From Streptomyces sp. 135 (GTDB lineage Bacteria; Actinomycetota; Actinomycetes; Streptomycetales; Streptomycetaceae): a stretch of DNA of 64,000 nt. The translations under genes and the position numbers were made by a program. Below, piece after piece: positions 27,497 through 36,178 of the stretch. The notes under the pieces are model-generated. The model was given only the letters and a program-made list of their open reading frames with translations, did no database searches and was not told the origin of the DNA. The stretch's first letter is position 1, and each line of letters starts with the position of its first letter. The stretch lies in the NCBI RefSeq assembly GCF_020026305.1, contig NZ_CP075691.1, forward strand, positions 1-64,000, given 5' to 3'.

Positions 27497-28273
27497 ATGC
27501 CTGAGACATCGGTGGCGCACTTTTACGACGAACTGGCCGACGACTACCACTTGATCTACTCAGACTGGGACGCCAGCATTCGCCGGCAAGGGGACGCTCT
27601 CGACGCCCTTATCGGTCAGGATGGCGTCGAGGTGCTCGATTGTTCCTGCGGAATCGGCACGCAGGCCATCGGCCTTGCGCTCCGCGGGCACCGCGTCACC
27701 GGCACCGATCTCAGCCCGCGCGCCATCGCCCGCGCCAGCCGTGAGGCCGCCCGCCGGAGCCTCAGTCTGTGCACGGCGGCTGCCGACATGCGACGCCTCC
27801 CGTTTCCCGACGGTCGGTTCGATGTCGTCGTCTGCGCTGACAACTCGCTGCCCCACCTGCTGACCGAGCAGGATGTGCGCGCCGCCCTGGCCGCGATGCG
27901 TCGCGTGCTGCGCCCTGACGGTCTGCTGCTGGTCAGCACACGCCACTACGACGACCTGTTGCGTGACCACCCCGTTTCGACGCCCCCACAAGTCCACCGG
28001 ACCGCCGCCTGCGCCGACGACGGAGAACGAACGGTCACCTTCCAGCTCTGGCACTGGCACGACGACGGAGAGCACTACGACCTGGAGCACTTCCAACTTC
28101 TTCCGGCAGGCGGAGAATGGCACGTCCAGGTCCGCCGGACCACCTACTGGGCCCTCAGCCAGGACCGGTTGGCTGGCCTCGCAGCTGAGGCCGGCTTTGT
28201 CGACGTCCGGTGGCGGATGCCGCAAGAGACAGGCTTCTTCCAGCCGCTGCTTATGGCCCGCGTCGGCGATTAA
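27497..28273 (+). CDS. Class I SAM-dependent methyltransferase
   Basis: The 258-residue product has the class I order: motif I VLDCSCGIGTQAIGLALRG, the acidic loop VTGTDLSPRAIARA, motif II-like FPDGRFDVVVCADNSLPHL and post-motif AMRRVLRPDGLLLVSTRHYD. The Cys in CSCGIG replaces the more usual Gly/Ala. The C-terminal beta sheet (RTVTFQLWHWHDDGEHYDLE) is typical of small-molecule methyltransferases. The substrate is not predictable; no pathway partner is adjacent. It lies between the IS5/kinase debris and the IS21 element. Confidence 0.75.
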   Translation: MPETSVAHFYDELADDYHLIYSDWDASIRRQGDALDALIGQDGVEVLDCSCGIGTQAIGLALRGHRVTGTDLSPRAIARASREAARRSLSLCTAAADMRRLPFPDGRFDVVVCADNSLPHLLTEQDVRAALAAMRRVLRPDGLLLVSTRHYDDLLRDHPVSTPPQVHRTAACADDGERTVTFQLWHWHDDGEHYDLEHFQLLPAGGEWHVQVRRTTYWALSQDRLAGLAAEAGFVDVRWRMPQETGFFQPLLMARVGD

Positions 28274-28329
28274 GCGATTTTCTTGACCGTCGGCCGTGAG
28301 GGCAGCGGTCGAGCCAGAACCGGTAGGTG

Positions 28330-29124
28330 TCAGCCAGCTTTGGCGGGTTGCTCGGCTCGTGCCCGGGTGCTGGCGAGGCGGTAGGAGTCGGTGCCGGTCT
28401 CGATGATGGTGCCGTTGAAGGTCAGGCGGTCGACGATGGCCGCGCAGAGCCGCGGGTCGGTGAAGGTCTTCGTCCAGCCGCCGAAGGACTCGTTGGAGGC
28501 GATGGCGACGCTGTTCTTCTCCTCACGTTCCGTCAGGACCTGGAAGAGCAGTTCGGCGCCGTGGCGGTCGAGTTCCATGTAGCCGAGTTCGTCGATGCAG
28601 AGCAGGTCGACGCGACCGTAGCGGGCGATCGTCTTGTTCAGCTGCTTCTCGTCCGCGGCCTCGACCAGCTCGTTGACCAGTTTCGTGGCCAGCGTGTAGC
28701 GGACCCGGTAGCCCTTCATCGCTGCCTCGGTGCCCAGAGCGATGAGCATGTGCGACTTGCCGGTGCCGGAGTCGCCGATCAGGCAGAGCGGCTGTCCCTT
28801 CTTGATCCACTCGCAGGAGGCGAGGGTGTGGATGGTGGCCGGGTCGATGTTCGGGTTGGAGTCGAAGTCGAAGGTCCGAAGCGACTTCTCCCTCGGGAAG
28901 CCGGCCGCCTTGATCCTGCGTTCCGAGCGGCGACGCGCCCGATCGTCACACTCGGTCATCAGCAGCTCGGCGAGGAAGCGGTAGGTCATCTGGTCCTTGA
29001 CCGCCCGGTCGGCGATGTCGGGGAACTCGTTGCGGATCGACGGCAGCCGCAGCATGCGGCAGGCGGTGTCGATGGCGGCGTCGGCGGCCTGCTCGGTCAA
29101 GCCTCGCTGGCGGGGCAGGGTCAC
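28330..29124 (-). CDS. istB: IS21 helper ATPase IstB
   Basis: The 264-residue product is full length for IstB, an AAA+ ATPase that loads the IstA transposase on target DNA. Walker A is LIGDSGTGKSHMLIALG (about residues 125-141), Walker B is LLCIDELGYMELD, and the NSVAIASNESFGGW sensor region and LTFNGTIIETGTDSYRL end are conserved. The N-terminal helical domain is present (RMLRLPSIRNEFPDIAD). The ATG at 29124 overlaps the istA stop region (ATGA), so translation is coupled. A truncated near-identical copy lies at 32106. Confidence 0.9.
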   Translation of the reverse strand: MTLPRQRGLTEQAADAAIDTACRMLRLPSIRNEFPDIADRAVKDQMTYRFLAELLMTECDDRARRRSERRIKAAGFPREKSLRTFDFDSNPNIDPATIHTLASCEWIKKGQPLCLIGDSGTGKSHMLIALGTEAAMKGYRVRYTLATKLVNELVEAADEKQLNKTIARYGRVDLLCIDELGYMELDRHGAELLFQVLTEREEKNSVAIASNESFGGWTKTFTDPRLCAAIVDRLTFNGTIIETGTDSYRLASTRARAEQPAKAG

Positions 29125-30762
29125 TGGGCTTCTCCCTCTGGGTGGGCGCCGCCGCTGGCGCGACGGCGTCGGAGCAACTGGTCATAGGGGGTCACCGAGG
29201 GCAGCGGCCTGGTGTCCGGCGGAAGGTGGGCAAGGCGCCACTCGTGCAGAAACGTCACGGTCGCCGACCCCGAGGCTCCGGCCGGCAGAGCGGCCGGTGG
29301 TTCGTCTTCGGCCTGGGCGGCCTTGCGGGCCTCCAGCGCGACCGCGTCCGCGGTCAGGGCCCCGGCCCGCAAGGCGGTGGCCAGCCCGGCGACCAGGTGC
29401 TCGTGCGGGATGTGCCGGGCCAGCAGCAGCACCTCGATCAGGGCCCGGGTGCCGTCCCGCTCGCCGTGGACCCTGCGGGCCTGAGCCCACCAGGCATCAT
29501 GGACCGGAGTGAACTTGCCCGCCGAGCGGGCCTGTTCGAGTGCCGTGGCGCCGGGAAAGGCACCAGGCTTGCGGATCAGGGCCTCGAGATAGTGGTCCAG
29601 CTCCAGACGGCAACTGGCCTTGGCGATCAGCCGCTCATGCCGGGCGAGCGACTTCCACGTTCTGGTCGTAAACCACCAGGTGGGAGGCGTGCAGCACGAC
29701 CCGGACCCGTCTGCCGATCAGACGGACGGGCACCGAGTAGCGGTTGGTGCGGACCGTGATCTGGCTGTAGCGGTCGACCCTGGGGGTGAACACCCGACCG
29801 GTCTCGAACGGCTCATCCGGCAGCGGCATCAGCAGCGGCTGTTCGACGGCGAAGTACTCGTCGATGGTCCGCGGCCTCGAGCCGATCCGGCGCCGGCCGT
29901 CGTGCAGGTCCCACTGCTCGACCATCTCGTTCAGCTCAGCCAGCGAGGAAACCTCCGGCACCGGCGTGAAGTGGTTGCGGCGGAAGTAGCCGATCTGCCC
30001 CTCGACCCCACCCTTCTCGTGGGCGCCGTCGATGCCCGGGCGGCAGTAGAAGCTCTCGATGCCGAAGTGGGAGCGGAAGGCGATCCACCGGTCTGTTTCC
30101 ACCCGTGCTCGGCTCAGGCCCAGCACCTGGGCGACGGCGGCCTTGAGGTTGTCGTAGCGGACCCGACCCCGCGGGACACCGCCCAGCACCCGCAGCGCGT
30201 GCACGTGGCCCTCGAAGAAGGCTTCCTGGCCGGCCGAGGCGAACACGCGGTGGACAGCCTTGCCGGAATACGACAGGCGGAAGGAGAACAGGTAGCAGGT
30301 CACCAGTTCGCCGGCGAGCCGCACGGCCACGTCACCGAAGTCGACTTCCGCCTCCATGCCGGGCGGGTGGGTCTGCGGGACGAACGCTTCGATGGGAGCC
30401 TTGCCCGCCGCCACCGCGATCTGCGGCTTGCGGTCGGCGACATAGCGCCTGACCATCGGATACGACACGTCGGCGCCATGTTCCTCGACCAGCCGGTGGA
30501 AGATCCGGGTCACCGTGTGCCGCTGCTTGCGCGGCGCATCCAGGTCCGCCCTCAGAATCCCGTCGATCACCGCCTTGTACGGATCCAGCGCCGACGGCCG
30601 CGGCGGCAGCGGCTTGCGCGGCTCCGGCCACGCGGAGTTCAGGGCCTTGCGCACCGTCCGCCAGGCGACGTTGTACTTGCGCTCCAGCTCCCGCATCGTC
30701 ATGCCGGCCCGGTGGTCGCGCCGGATCGCCGCGTACAGCTCGACCTTCGACATCTGCGGCAT
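29121..30762 (-). pseudogene. istA: IS21 transposase IstA with one frameshift
   Basis: The first frame (30762 to 29635) carries an N-terminal HTH (RELERKYNVAWRTVRKAL), the DDE core (EAEVDFGDVAVRL, RVRYDNLKAAV, DGAHEKGGVEGQIGYFRR) and the beta-barrel domain (RYSVPVRLIGRRVRVVLHAS). It stops at VYDQNVEVARPA. One nucleotide away the next frame continues with HERLIAKASCRLELDHYLEA down to 29121, the usual IstA C-terminus. A single indel near 29650 therefore splits the gene. Catalytic residues are intact in the first part, but loss of the C-terminus probably inactivates it. Confidence 0.8.
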
Positions 30763-30814
30763 GACCAGGACCTTTCACCGGCAACACCCCGATGCTGTCC
30801 TGGCAAGTACCCCG

Positions 30815-30901
30815 GCGCTGACAAAACTCGTGAACATCACCCGACCGTGGATCTGGGCGCCTCCCAAACCCATGTACATCCGCTGACGCGGCTCGTGAAC
30901 A
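30815..30901. repeat. Repeated IS21 end motifs
   Basis: GCGCTGAC-x(4)-CTCGTGAACA at 30815-30836 recurs as CGCTGACGCGGCTCGTGAAC(A) at 30881-30901, 66 bp apart and in the same orientation. They lie just upstream of istA, where IS21 elements carry multiple transposase-binding repeats. Confidence 0.5.
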
Positions 30902-30996
30902 AAGCCAGCACGATCAATGTCGATGAGAATTGATGCCACTCGGCCTTGGGGAATGTCAGTGACAGCGGATATCAGCAAGACCGATCCTGGTGCTCG

Positions 30997-31371
30997 CTAC
31001 GGATCTCCGTGTTCAGGACCGTCTTCCAGGGCCCGCGGCCGTGGGTGCCTTCGACGTGCCGCGCGCTGGCAGATGAGCCAGTAGACGAGCGCCGCAGGTG
31101 GCGCAGTGCACAGCAAGATGATCAGCAGGCGGGAGTCGATCCCGGGAGTGGGTGACGCGGGTTCGTCCACCTCGCTCGGCAGGTCCCTCACGAGGGCATC
31201 GAGTTGATCGCGAGTACGTGCTTCGCAGGCCATGGCCACACGTTCTTCGAGCTCGGGCAGCGTCAGCCGGCCAACCGCGTAGTGGTGTTGCAGTTGAGCC
31301 TCGACCCGGTCGCGCTCGGCGTCCGAGGCTCGTAAGACGGGGCTGGCAGGAGACTCTTCGCTGTCATTCAT
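30997..31371 (-). CDS. DUF1707 SHOCT-like membrane protein
   Basis: The 124-residue product begins with a DUF1707 domain: LRASDAERDRVEAQLQHHYA, GRLTLPELEERVAMACEART and DQLDALVRDLP. A single membrane helix follows (RLLIILLCTAPPAALVYWLI) and then a basic tail. The ATG at 31371 overlaps the stop of the ArsR-type gene (ATGA), so the two form one operon. DUF1707 proteins are usually small membrane-associated factors with no known activity. Confidence 0.8.
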   Translation of the reverse strand: MNDSEESPASPVLRASDAERDRVEAQLQHHYAVGRLTLPELEERVAMACEARTRDQLDALVRDLPSEVDEPASPTPGIDSRLLIILLCTAPPAALVYWLICQRAARRRHPRPRALEDGPEHGDP

Positions 31372-31970
31372 GACGGCCTCTCAGACTCAGAGGCAGCGGT
31401 GTCCGAGGGCGGGCGGTCTTGCAGGTCGACGACCGCGATAGCCACCCGCGTCCAGACTCCTGGGGCGTCGTGGTCCCCGAACCGGGTCGTGAGCTGTTCT
31501 ATGTGGCCGCGTAGTTCGGCCAGCGCCTTATCAGTCAGCCGCAGTGCACCGCGGTGGAGGTCGACCTCCCGGCGGCCGCCAGCCTGCTTGGACCGGTAGG
31601 CGGCGCTGATGTCGGCCCGGGTGGCGTCCAGCATCGAGCCGAGGAACTCGACCATCTCTTCCGGGCTCGCGGCATCGCTGGGCGGTTCCGTGACCGCGGG
31701 GGCATAGACCCGCTCGACCTTGCCGCGGGCCAGCGGCCGGTATTCGGCGATCTCGATCAGCCCGGCCCGTTCGAGCTGACCTAGGTGGTAGTAGAGCCGG
31801 TCCGGCGGAAGGTCGGCACGGTCGGCAAGCTCACGTGCGGATTGCGGCATCTCCCACAGTGCTTCCAAGAGCCGGATGCGCAGGGGATCGGCGAGCGCCT
31901 TGTGCACACCGTGCCACCGCCGGGGTGATGTGTCGGGAACCTGTGAACTCATCGACCTGCCTATCCTCAT
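31368..31970 (-). CDS. ArsR-type winged-helix regulator
   Basis: The 200-residue product has an N-terminal winged helix: HKALADPLRIRLLEALWEMP, QSARELADRADLPPDRLYYH and LGQLERAGLIEIAEYR. A second region (EEMVEFLGSMLDATRADISA and RLTDKALAELRGHIEQL) is the effector/dimer part typical of Streptomyces HTH_20 proteins. Start choice is ATG 31970 or 31952; the latter has an AGG at suitable spacing. A perfect 10-bp inverted repeat begins 12 bp upstream of 31970, so autoregulation is likely. It is coupled to the DUF1707 gene. Confidence 0.8.
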   Translation of the reverse strand: MRIGRSMSSQVPDTSPRRWHGVHKALADPLRIRLLEALWEMPQSARELADRADLPPDRLYYHLGQLERAGLIEIAEYRPLARGKVERVYAPAVTEPPSDAASPEEMVEFLGSMLDATRADISAAYRSKQAGGRREVDLHRGALRLTDKALAELRGHIEQLTTRFGDHDAPGVWTRVAIAVVDLQDRPPSDTAASESERPS

Positions 31971-31981
31971 TGCACTGATCT

Positions 31982-32011
31982 CTATTGGTTGGAAAATTCT
32001 ACAACCAATAG
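31982..32011. promoter_or_regulatory. Operator-like palindrome upstream of the ArsR-type gene
   Basis: CTATTGGTTG (31982-31991) and CAACCAATAG (32002-32011) form a perfect inverted repeat with a 10-bp AT-rich centre. It is directly upstream of the regulator start, at a site where binding would cover the promoter. The AT content stands out from the surroundings. Confidence 0.6.
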
Positions 32012-32105
32012 GAGAGGTCAGCCAGTTGGAGCTGGCGATGCCCAGTTGAGCAATGAGCTTCCGTCGCCCCGGGCACGGGGCCGGTGAAGTGCTCGGTCTG
32101 CTGCC

Positions 32106-32630
32106 TCAGCTGATGGCGGCCTCCTGGGCTTGGGCCTTTGCGTGGGCGAGGCGGTAGGAGTCAGTGCCGGTCTGGATGATCGCGCCGTTGAAGGTGAGGC
32201 GGTCGACGATGGCCGCGCACAATCGCGGGTCGGTGAAGGTCTTCGTCCAGCCGGAGAACGACTCGTTGGAGGCGATGGCGACGCTGTTCTTCTCTTCGCG
32301 CTCGGTCAGCACCTGGAACAGCAGCTCGGCGCCGTGCCGGTCGAGTTCCATGTAGCCGAGCTCATCGATGCATAAGAGGTCGACGCGGCCGTAGCGGGCG
32401 ATGGTCTTGGTCAGCTGCTTCTCGTCTGCGGCCTCGACCAGTTCGTTGACGAGCTTGGTGGCCAGGACGTATCGGACGCGGAAGCCCTGCATGGCGGCCT
32501 CGGTGCCAAGTGCGATCAACAGGTGGGATTTGCCGGTGCCGGAGTCGCCGATCAGGCAGAGCGGCTCGCCCTTCTTGACCCATTCGCAGGTCGCGAGAGT
32601 GTTGACTGTGGCCGCATCGACGCTGGGTGG
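32106..32630 (-). pseudogene. Truncated second istB copy
   Basis: The frame keeps Walker A (LIGDSGTGKSHLLIALG), Walker B (LLCIDELGYME) and the C-terminus (LTFNGAIIQTGTDSYRL), and is very similar to istB at 28330. The first ~95 residues are missing because the sequence switches near 32630 to an IS5 fragment on the other strand; the apparent start MRPPSVDAATV is created at that joint. Small sequence differences show it comes from another IS21 copy, not from a simple duplication. Confidence 0.75.
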
Positions 32631-32641
32631 CCGCATCCAGC

Positions 32642-33006
32642 TTCTTCGTGGCCCGGGTCAGCGCCTTGTCTGGCGCCTGCGGCTCACCCACCCGCAGATC
32701 ACCCAGATCTGGGCGGACTCCGCCTACGCCCGTGACCTGCTGCCCGCCTGGACCGCAGACCACTTGTGGTTGTCGCTGCGGCCCGTGCTGCGGCCCAAGG
32801 GCACCCGTGGCTTCGTCGTCCTGCCCCGCCGCTGGAAAGTCGAACGCTCCCTCGGCTGGATCATGAACGCCCGCCGCAACGCGCGAGACTACGAACGTCT
32901 TCCTCAGCACTCCGAAGCCCACCTCAACTGGGCGTTCATCACCCTCATGGCACGGCGCCTGACCCGCAAGAGCCCTACCGCTTCTTGGGCCAAGAAGCTC
33001 GATTAG
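32642..33006 (+). pseudogene. IS5 family transposase C-terminal fragment
   Basis: The frame reads LTHPQITQIWADSAYARDLL, WLSLRPVLRPKGTRGFVVLP, then RRWKVERSLGWIMNARRNAR and HLNWAFITLMARRLTRK, ending at 33006. VWADSGY...FxVLPRRWVVERTFGWL(M)xxRRLxRDYE is the C-terminal half of IS5-type (IS1031-like) transposases. The N-terminal half is absent; the left joint is inside istB and the right joint is inside the deaminase gene. Confidence 0.7.
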
Positions 33007-33056
33007 AGCCCGGCATCGACGATCGCAACAAGGAGAGCTGATAGGCAGTTTCAGCC

Positions 33057-33627
33057 GATTCGGTTTCCGCGAAGCCGGGAATGGCGAGGCATTGTCGCGC
33101 CAGGGCGGACAAGCTCCCACTACCCGCTTGTTCACCTGTCTGTGGTGTGTGACGGTCCAGAGGTGCATGAGCATCGCACCGAACACGGCGAGGGGGCCTG
33201 GATCAGGCCCTTCCCTGCGAACCCAGCGGGCTGCAATGGTGCCGCCCACAGACGGGGCCTGCTCGATTCCGTGCCATAAGGGGTCCGGAGCGGCATAGAC
33301 CACGGTGCCGACATGAGCGTGAATGAGAGCACCGCTACAGAGAAGACACGGCTCCAGCGTGGTGAAAAGACGGTGGTCCTCATACCGGCGCCGGGACGAC
33401 AACTGAGCCAGCACATTGATCTCTGCGTGGGCGATGGCGGTCCCCGAGAGCTGCCCTGGTGGGGCAACTGTCTCCTGGCTGCGGTTTCGCCCGCTGGCCA
33501 CCACCTCACCATCGGCATTGATCAATGCGGCTCCGATGGGCCGACTGCCCGCCCTGAACGCCTCCCACGCCAACTCGAAGGGCAGTTGCCAGATCGCTGG
33601 CAGCGTTGCTGTTTCGTCACCAGGCAT
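33057..33627 (-). CDS. Nucleoside/CMP deaminase-like protein, 3' end cut by IS5
   Basis: ATG at 33627. The zinc site is complete: AIAHAEINVLAQLS supplies His and the proton-shuttle Glu, and TTLEPCLLCSGALIHA supplies two Cys. The substrate region (RPIGAALINADGEVVASGRN) matches the cytidine/guanine/tRNA-adenosine deaminase superfamily. The catalytic domain is present through about residue 185, but the IS5 fragment joins close to 33057-33010. The frame then runs antisense through IS5 and istB to 32362, adding about 230 meaningless residues. The product is therefore probably misfolded or lacks its native tail. Confidence 0.65.
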
Positions 33628-33798
33628 GCTCCGATTCTGCCCGTCCTGAAGGCCCGGGGAGAGCTACGCAGGTGATCCACCGGTTATCTCTGCTCAACCA
33701 TGTTGAAAGACAACTATTAAGGGTCAAAAGGTTATGCAATTCCCAGGGGGCACCGTGAAAGGGCCGGATCAGCCCCCTTGTCAGTGGTCGTTGCGAGG

Positions 33799-34233
33799 AT
33801 GCTCGCCGTGACGCCATTGCTTCTTACTGACATCGAGCGCGCTGTTCACAGCAGCTGGGATGCTGACACGAGCCCGCCGGAGTTCCGGTCACGATGGCGC
33901 CCGGACAACCCAGCCCGGGGCCAGTGCGGAGTCACCGCCATGGTCCTCAACGACCTGCTCGGCGGCGAACTGATTCGGGGTGAGGTCCAGGTCAACGGCC
34001 AGCGCAGGGATTACCACTGGTGGAATCGCGTAGGACTGGGGGTCGAGATTGACCTCACCCGAGAGCAGTTCCGGCCGGAGGAGATCGTCACCGGCGGAAC
34101 GGTCATCCCTCGGCCGCCCATGACCGAGTGGCGCCGGCTACGTGAGGAGTACGAGCTCCTCCGCAGCCGTGTACTGGAGAAGCTCAACTCGCTTCCCCCC
34201 ATGGCGAACGAGTTGTCTCGCCTGGTCAGTTGA
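33799..34233 (+). CDS. YunG-like protein
   Basis: I use ATG 33799; GTG 33808 behind GCGAGG is equally plausible. The ~145-residue product contains SRWRPDNPARGQCGVTAMVL, NDLLGGELIRGEV, DYHWWNRVGLGVEIDLTREQF and a C-terminal helix (EWRRLREEYELLRSRVLEKL). RWxPENPxxGQCxxTALVxxDxxGGxI...HYWNxxxxGxxxDLTxxQF is the YunG pattern. The Cys and His residues suggest a papain-like or transglutaminase-like fold. Function unknown. It appears intact. Confidence 0.7.
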   Translation: MLAVTPLLLTDIERAVHSSWDADTSPPEFRSRWRPDNPARGQCGVTAMVLNDLLGGELIRGEVQVNGQRRDYHWWNRVGLGVEIDLTREQFRPEEIVTGGTVIPRPPMTEWRRLREEYELLRSRVLEKLNSLPPMANELSRLVS

Positions 34234-34442
34234 CCCCGGGAGGCCGGGGTCCGCGCGGCGCTTGTGCGGCAGGTGGCTGGCGTCGCCAGGGTGCGCGACA
34301 GTGCCGAAGTCGCCGCCTGTCTCGCCGGGCCAAGGACTGTACCCGCCGACTGGCCACGCTGGTCTTCACCGATCCAACCGGCGACCCGCCGAGGCGGCCC
34401 CGCCGTCCAGCATGCCGCCTACTCCTGGAGGAAGAGAAACAC

Positions 34443-34745
34443 CTACTTACGTTTGCCGTCCTTGACCGCGAGGTTGTGGGCCGGGGGCTGGGGGACGGCC
34501 TTCTCGTACACGCACTTCGAGGCAGCGCCCCCGCCGCTTTTGCCTCCACGGTGGGCAGGCCGGGCCGCGCTGCCCGGCCCGGCCGGGGCGGCGGCCAAGT
34601 CGCGGGCGCAGACGGTGACGATGACCGCGCTGTTGTCGCAGCCCGCCTTGCCCGACCCGCCGTCAGCCGAGGCGGCCGGGGCGGTCAGGAAGCAGACAAC
34701 GGCGGCCAGCGCGAGCGCGGCAGGGGCCGCGGCGCGGCTCAGCAT
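34443..34745 (-). CDS. Small secreted protein, probably truncated
   Basis: ATG at 34745 overlaps the stop of the upstream lipoprotein gene (ATGCTGA). The 100-residue product has an export signal (LALAAVVCFLTAPAASA) and a short mature region with AGCDNSAVIVTVCARDLAAA and KCVYEKAVPQPPAHNLAV. Related proteins in Streptomyces mobile elements continue with a CxxxxxPQPPxxNxxW...GxV region and a C-terminal beta domain; here the frame ends soon after NLAVKDGKRK, so the C-terminus is lost. A fragment of such a beta domain lies at 35850-36110. Confidence 0.5.
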   Translation of the reverse strand: MLSRAAAPAALALAAVVCFLTAPAASADGGSGKAGCDNSAVIVTVCARDLAAAPAGPGSAARPAHRGGKSGGGAASKCVYEKAVPQPPAHNLAVKDGKRK

Positions 34746-35341
34746 CGCTGGTCCCCGTGCGGGGTGTACTCGGTGACCATCCACCCCTTGTCCCACTTCT
34801 CGACCGTGGCGGTGGCCTTGTAACGGCGCGGCTGGGCCTTCGGCAGCGGGATGCTCTCGCCGCTCTTGACGCGCTTGGCCTTCCACCGGCTGACATCCAC
34901 ACAGTCGGCCACCGTGGCGGTGGGCTGCTCGGCGTCCAGGTCGAGCTTGTCGACCCTCGCGTCGTGCCCGAGCGAGCCGCCGCCGACGGTGCCGGCCTTG
35001 CTCATCGCGCGCAGGTCCAGCTCGAACGTTGACAGGGCGTTCAACGCAGCGTACTTCGGCACGTCCGTGCCCTTGAGCGAGCCCTTCTCGTAGGCGGCCA
35101 TCTGCGCCTCTCACATACGGGAGTAGACATCGAGAACCTTGGCCTTCTCCCTTGCCTGCGGGTCCTCGGCATCGGCGGAGGACGACGACGAGGACGAGAT
35201 GTCCGGGACGGGTTCAGCAGAGGCTGACGGGCCGTCTGCGGCCTTGCTGTCGCCGTCGCTTCCCCCACATGCCGCCAGGGCGAGAGAGAGCGTGAGAGCG
35301 CCGCACAGCGACGCCGTACGGCAGGTGGAGCGGGTGGTCAC
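34739..35341 (-). pseudogene. Lipoprotein with an in-frame TGA
   Basis: The product starts MTTRSTCRTASLCGALTLSL with the lipobox LAAC, then a Ser/Asp linker and REKAKVLDVYSRM. A TGA at about 35112 interrupts, and the same frame continues EAQMAAYEKGSLKGTDVPKY through KATATVEKWDKGWMVTEYTP to 34739. In the usual YxRMWEAQ-type sequence the interrupted codon would be Trp (TGG), so a single G-to-A change explains the break. It probably encoded a surface lipoprotein of a conjugative element. The downstream secreted gene overlaps its end. Confidence 0.65.
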
Positions 35342-35538
35342 AGATCCCCCCGAGGGATGGAACGGCCAGTGTGCCGATCACCGTAACGCGGTGTACCGGG
35401 GGGATCACAGGGGTTACGAAGCGGCCAGGGATGTCACACGTGACGGGCCGTGGAACCCCGCCCCGGCCCTTCGTTGACGCAGGTCAGAGCATGTGACGTC
35501 ACAGCCGATGTCCCACCAGCTGTCGGGGGTGTGACGCG

Positions 35539-35611
35539 CTTACCACCGCAGCCCCCGGCGATTGAAGACGGCTCTCAGCAGGGGGCCAGCCCTCTGGCCT
35601 GCGGTGGTAAG
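35539..35611. repeat. 13-bp inverted repeat with 47-bp spacer
   Basis: CTTACCACCGCAG (35539-35551) is perfectly inverted at 35599-35611 (CTGCGGTGGTAAG). A third partial copy, GTGGTAAG, lies at about 35637. Its place between transfer and surface-protein genes allows a replication or transfer-site role, but nothing proves it. Confidence 0.45.
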
Positions 35612-35667
35612 TACGGCTCCCGTCCGCACCCCTCGCGTGGTAAGCGGGCGGGACCGCCGGGGCGCCC

Positions 35668-35739
35668 TACGAGGCGCCGTACGAGGTGCTCTACGAGGCG
35701 TCCTACAAGGCGCCGTACGAGACGCCCTACGAGGCGCCT
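35668..35739 (+). repeat. Six 12-bp tandem repeats
   Basis: Consensus TACGAGGCGCCG, with one to three changes per unit. In one frame it spells repeating Tyr-Glu-Ala-Pro. No start codon or coding context supports translation. Confidence 0.7.
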
Positions 35740-35849
35740 CATCCTTCAGCCGTCAAGGCAGAAAGCCGCTGCTCACAACGCTGGTCAAGGGGGTGCAGGC
35801 ACGCCGACTACTTCCCTGAGAGACCCTCTGACTCCCGGGAAGTGATCGC

Positions 35850-36110
35850 CTGTGTCCCGATGTCCCGCCAGAACCCGCCGGGACACTCCGGTACTCGGTA
35901 CCGGGGCCGTGGCGGACGATCCGGCCCGGATCGCCCGGGTCCTTCATGTCCCACACAATCCGCGACACCTTCGCCGTCGCAGTGACCGTGACGCCGCCGG
36001 CCGTCGCGGTCGCCGACTGCGGACCGTACGCCGTCTGGGTCGGCGCGGCGTGGTGCAGTAACCAGCCCCGGCGTGAGGTGTCCTCCCGCACATCGTGGGC
36101 GCGGCACTTA
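35850..36110 (-). pseudogene. C-terminal fragment of a secreted/surface protein
   Basis: The minus-strand frame reads LLHHAAPTQTAYGPQSATAT, GGVTVTATAKVSRIVWDMKD and GPGTEYRSVPAGSGGTSGH. The pattern (K(V)xxIVWxMGDG...GPGTxY...GH) resembles the C-terminal beta domain of the secreted proteins paired with lipoproteins on Streptomyces conjugative elements. It may be the detached end of a paralogue of the gene at 34443. Confidence 0.4.
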
Positions 36111-36178
36111 CCGCAAGCTGGAGCCGGTTACCGCAGTTGTGACCGGCTTCAGCACGACGACGTGAACGACGGACCGGC

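Larger units (their letters stand above)
28300..30960 (-). mobile_element. IS21 family element (boundaries approximate)
   Basis: It contains istB and a frameshifted istA in the usual order on the minus strand. The right end holds two copies of an ~21-bp motif at 30815-30836 and 30881-30901, the multiple terminal repeats expected in IS21. I could not fix the exact left terminus, which must lie between 28274 and 28330. Confidence 0.6.
35342..35849. other. Intergenic region rich in repeats
   Basis: It contains the inverted repeat at 35539-35611 and the 12-bp tandem array at 35668-35739. The first 150 bp hold a loose inverted pair (GATCCCCCC near 35343 and GGGGGGATC near 35397) in the lipoprotein promoter area. 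No gene is supported. Confidence 0.4.

Noticed and set aside
28330..29187. Plus-strand frames across istB
   Set aside because: They are shadows of an istB gene with complete Walker motifs.
29640..29660. Programmed frameshift in istA
   Set aside because: No slippery A or T run is present at the shift; a simple indel is more likely, since IS21 istA genes are normally read in one frame.
35110..35113. TGA in the lipoprotein as a selenocysteine codon
   Set aside because: No SECIS-like hairpin follows, the protein is not of a selenoprotein family, and Trp is the expected residue.
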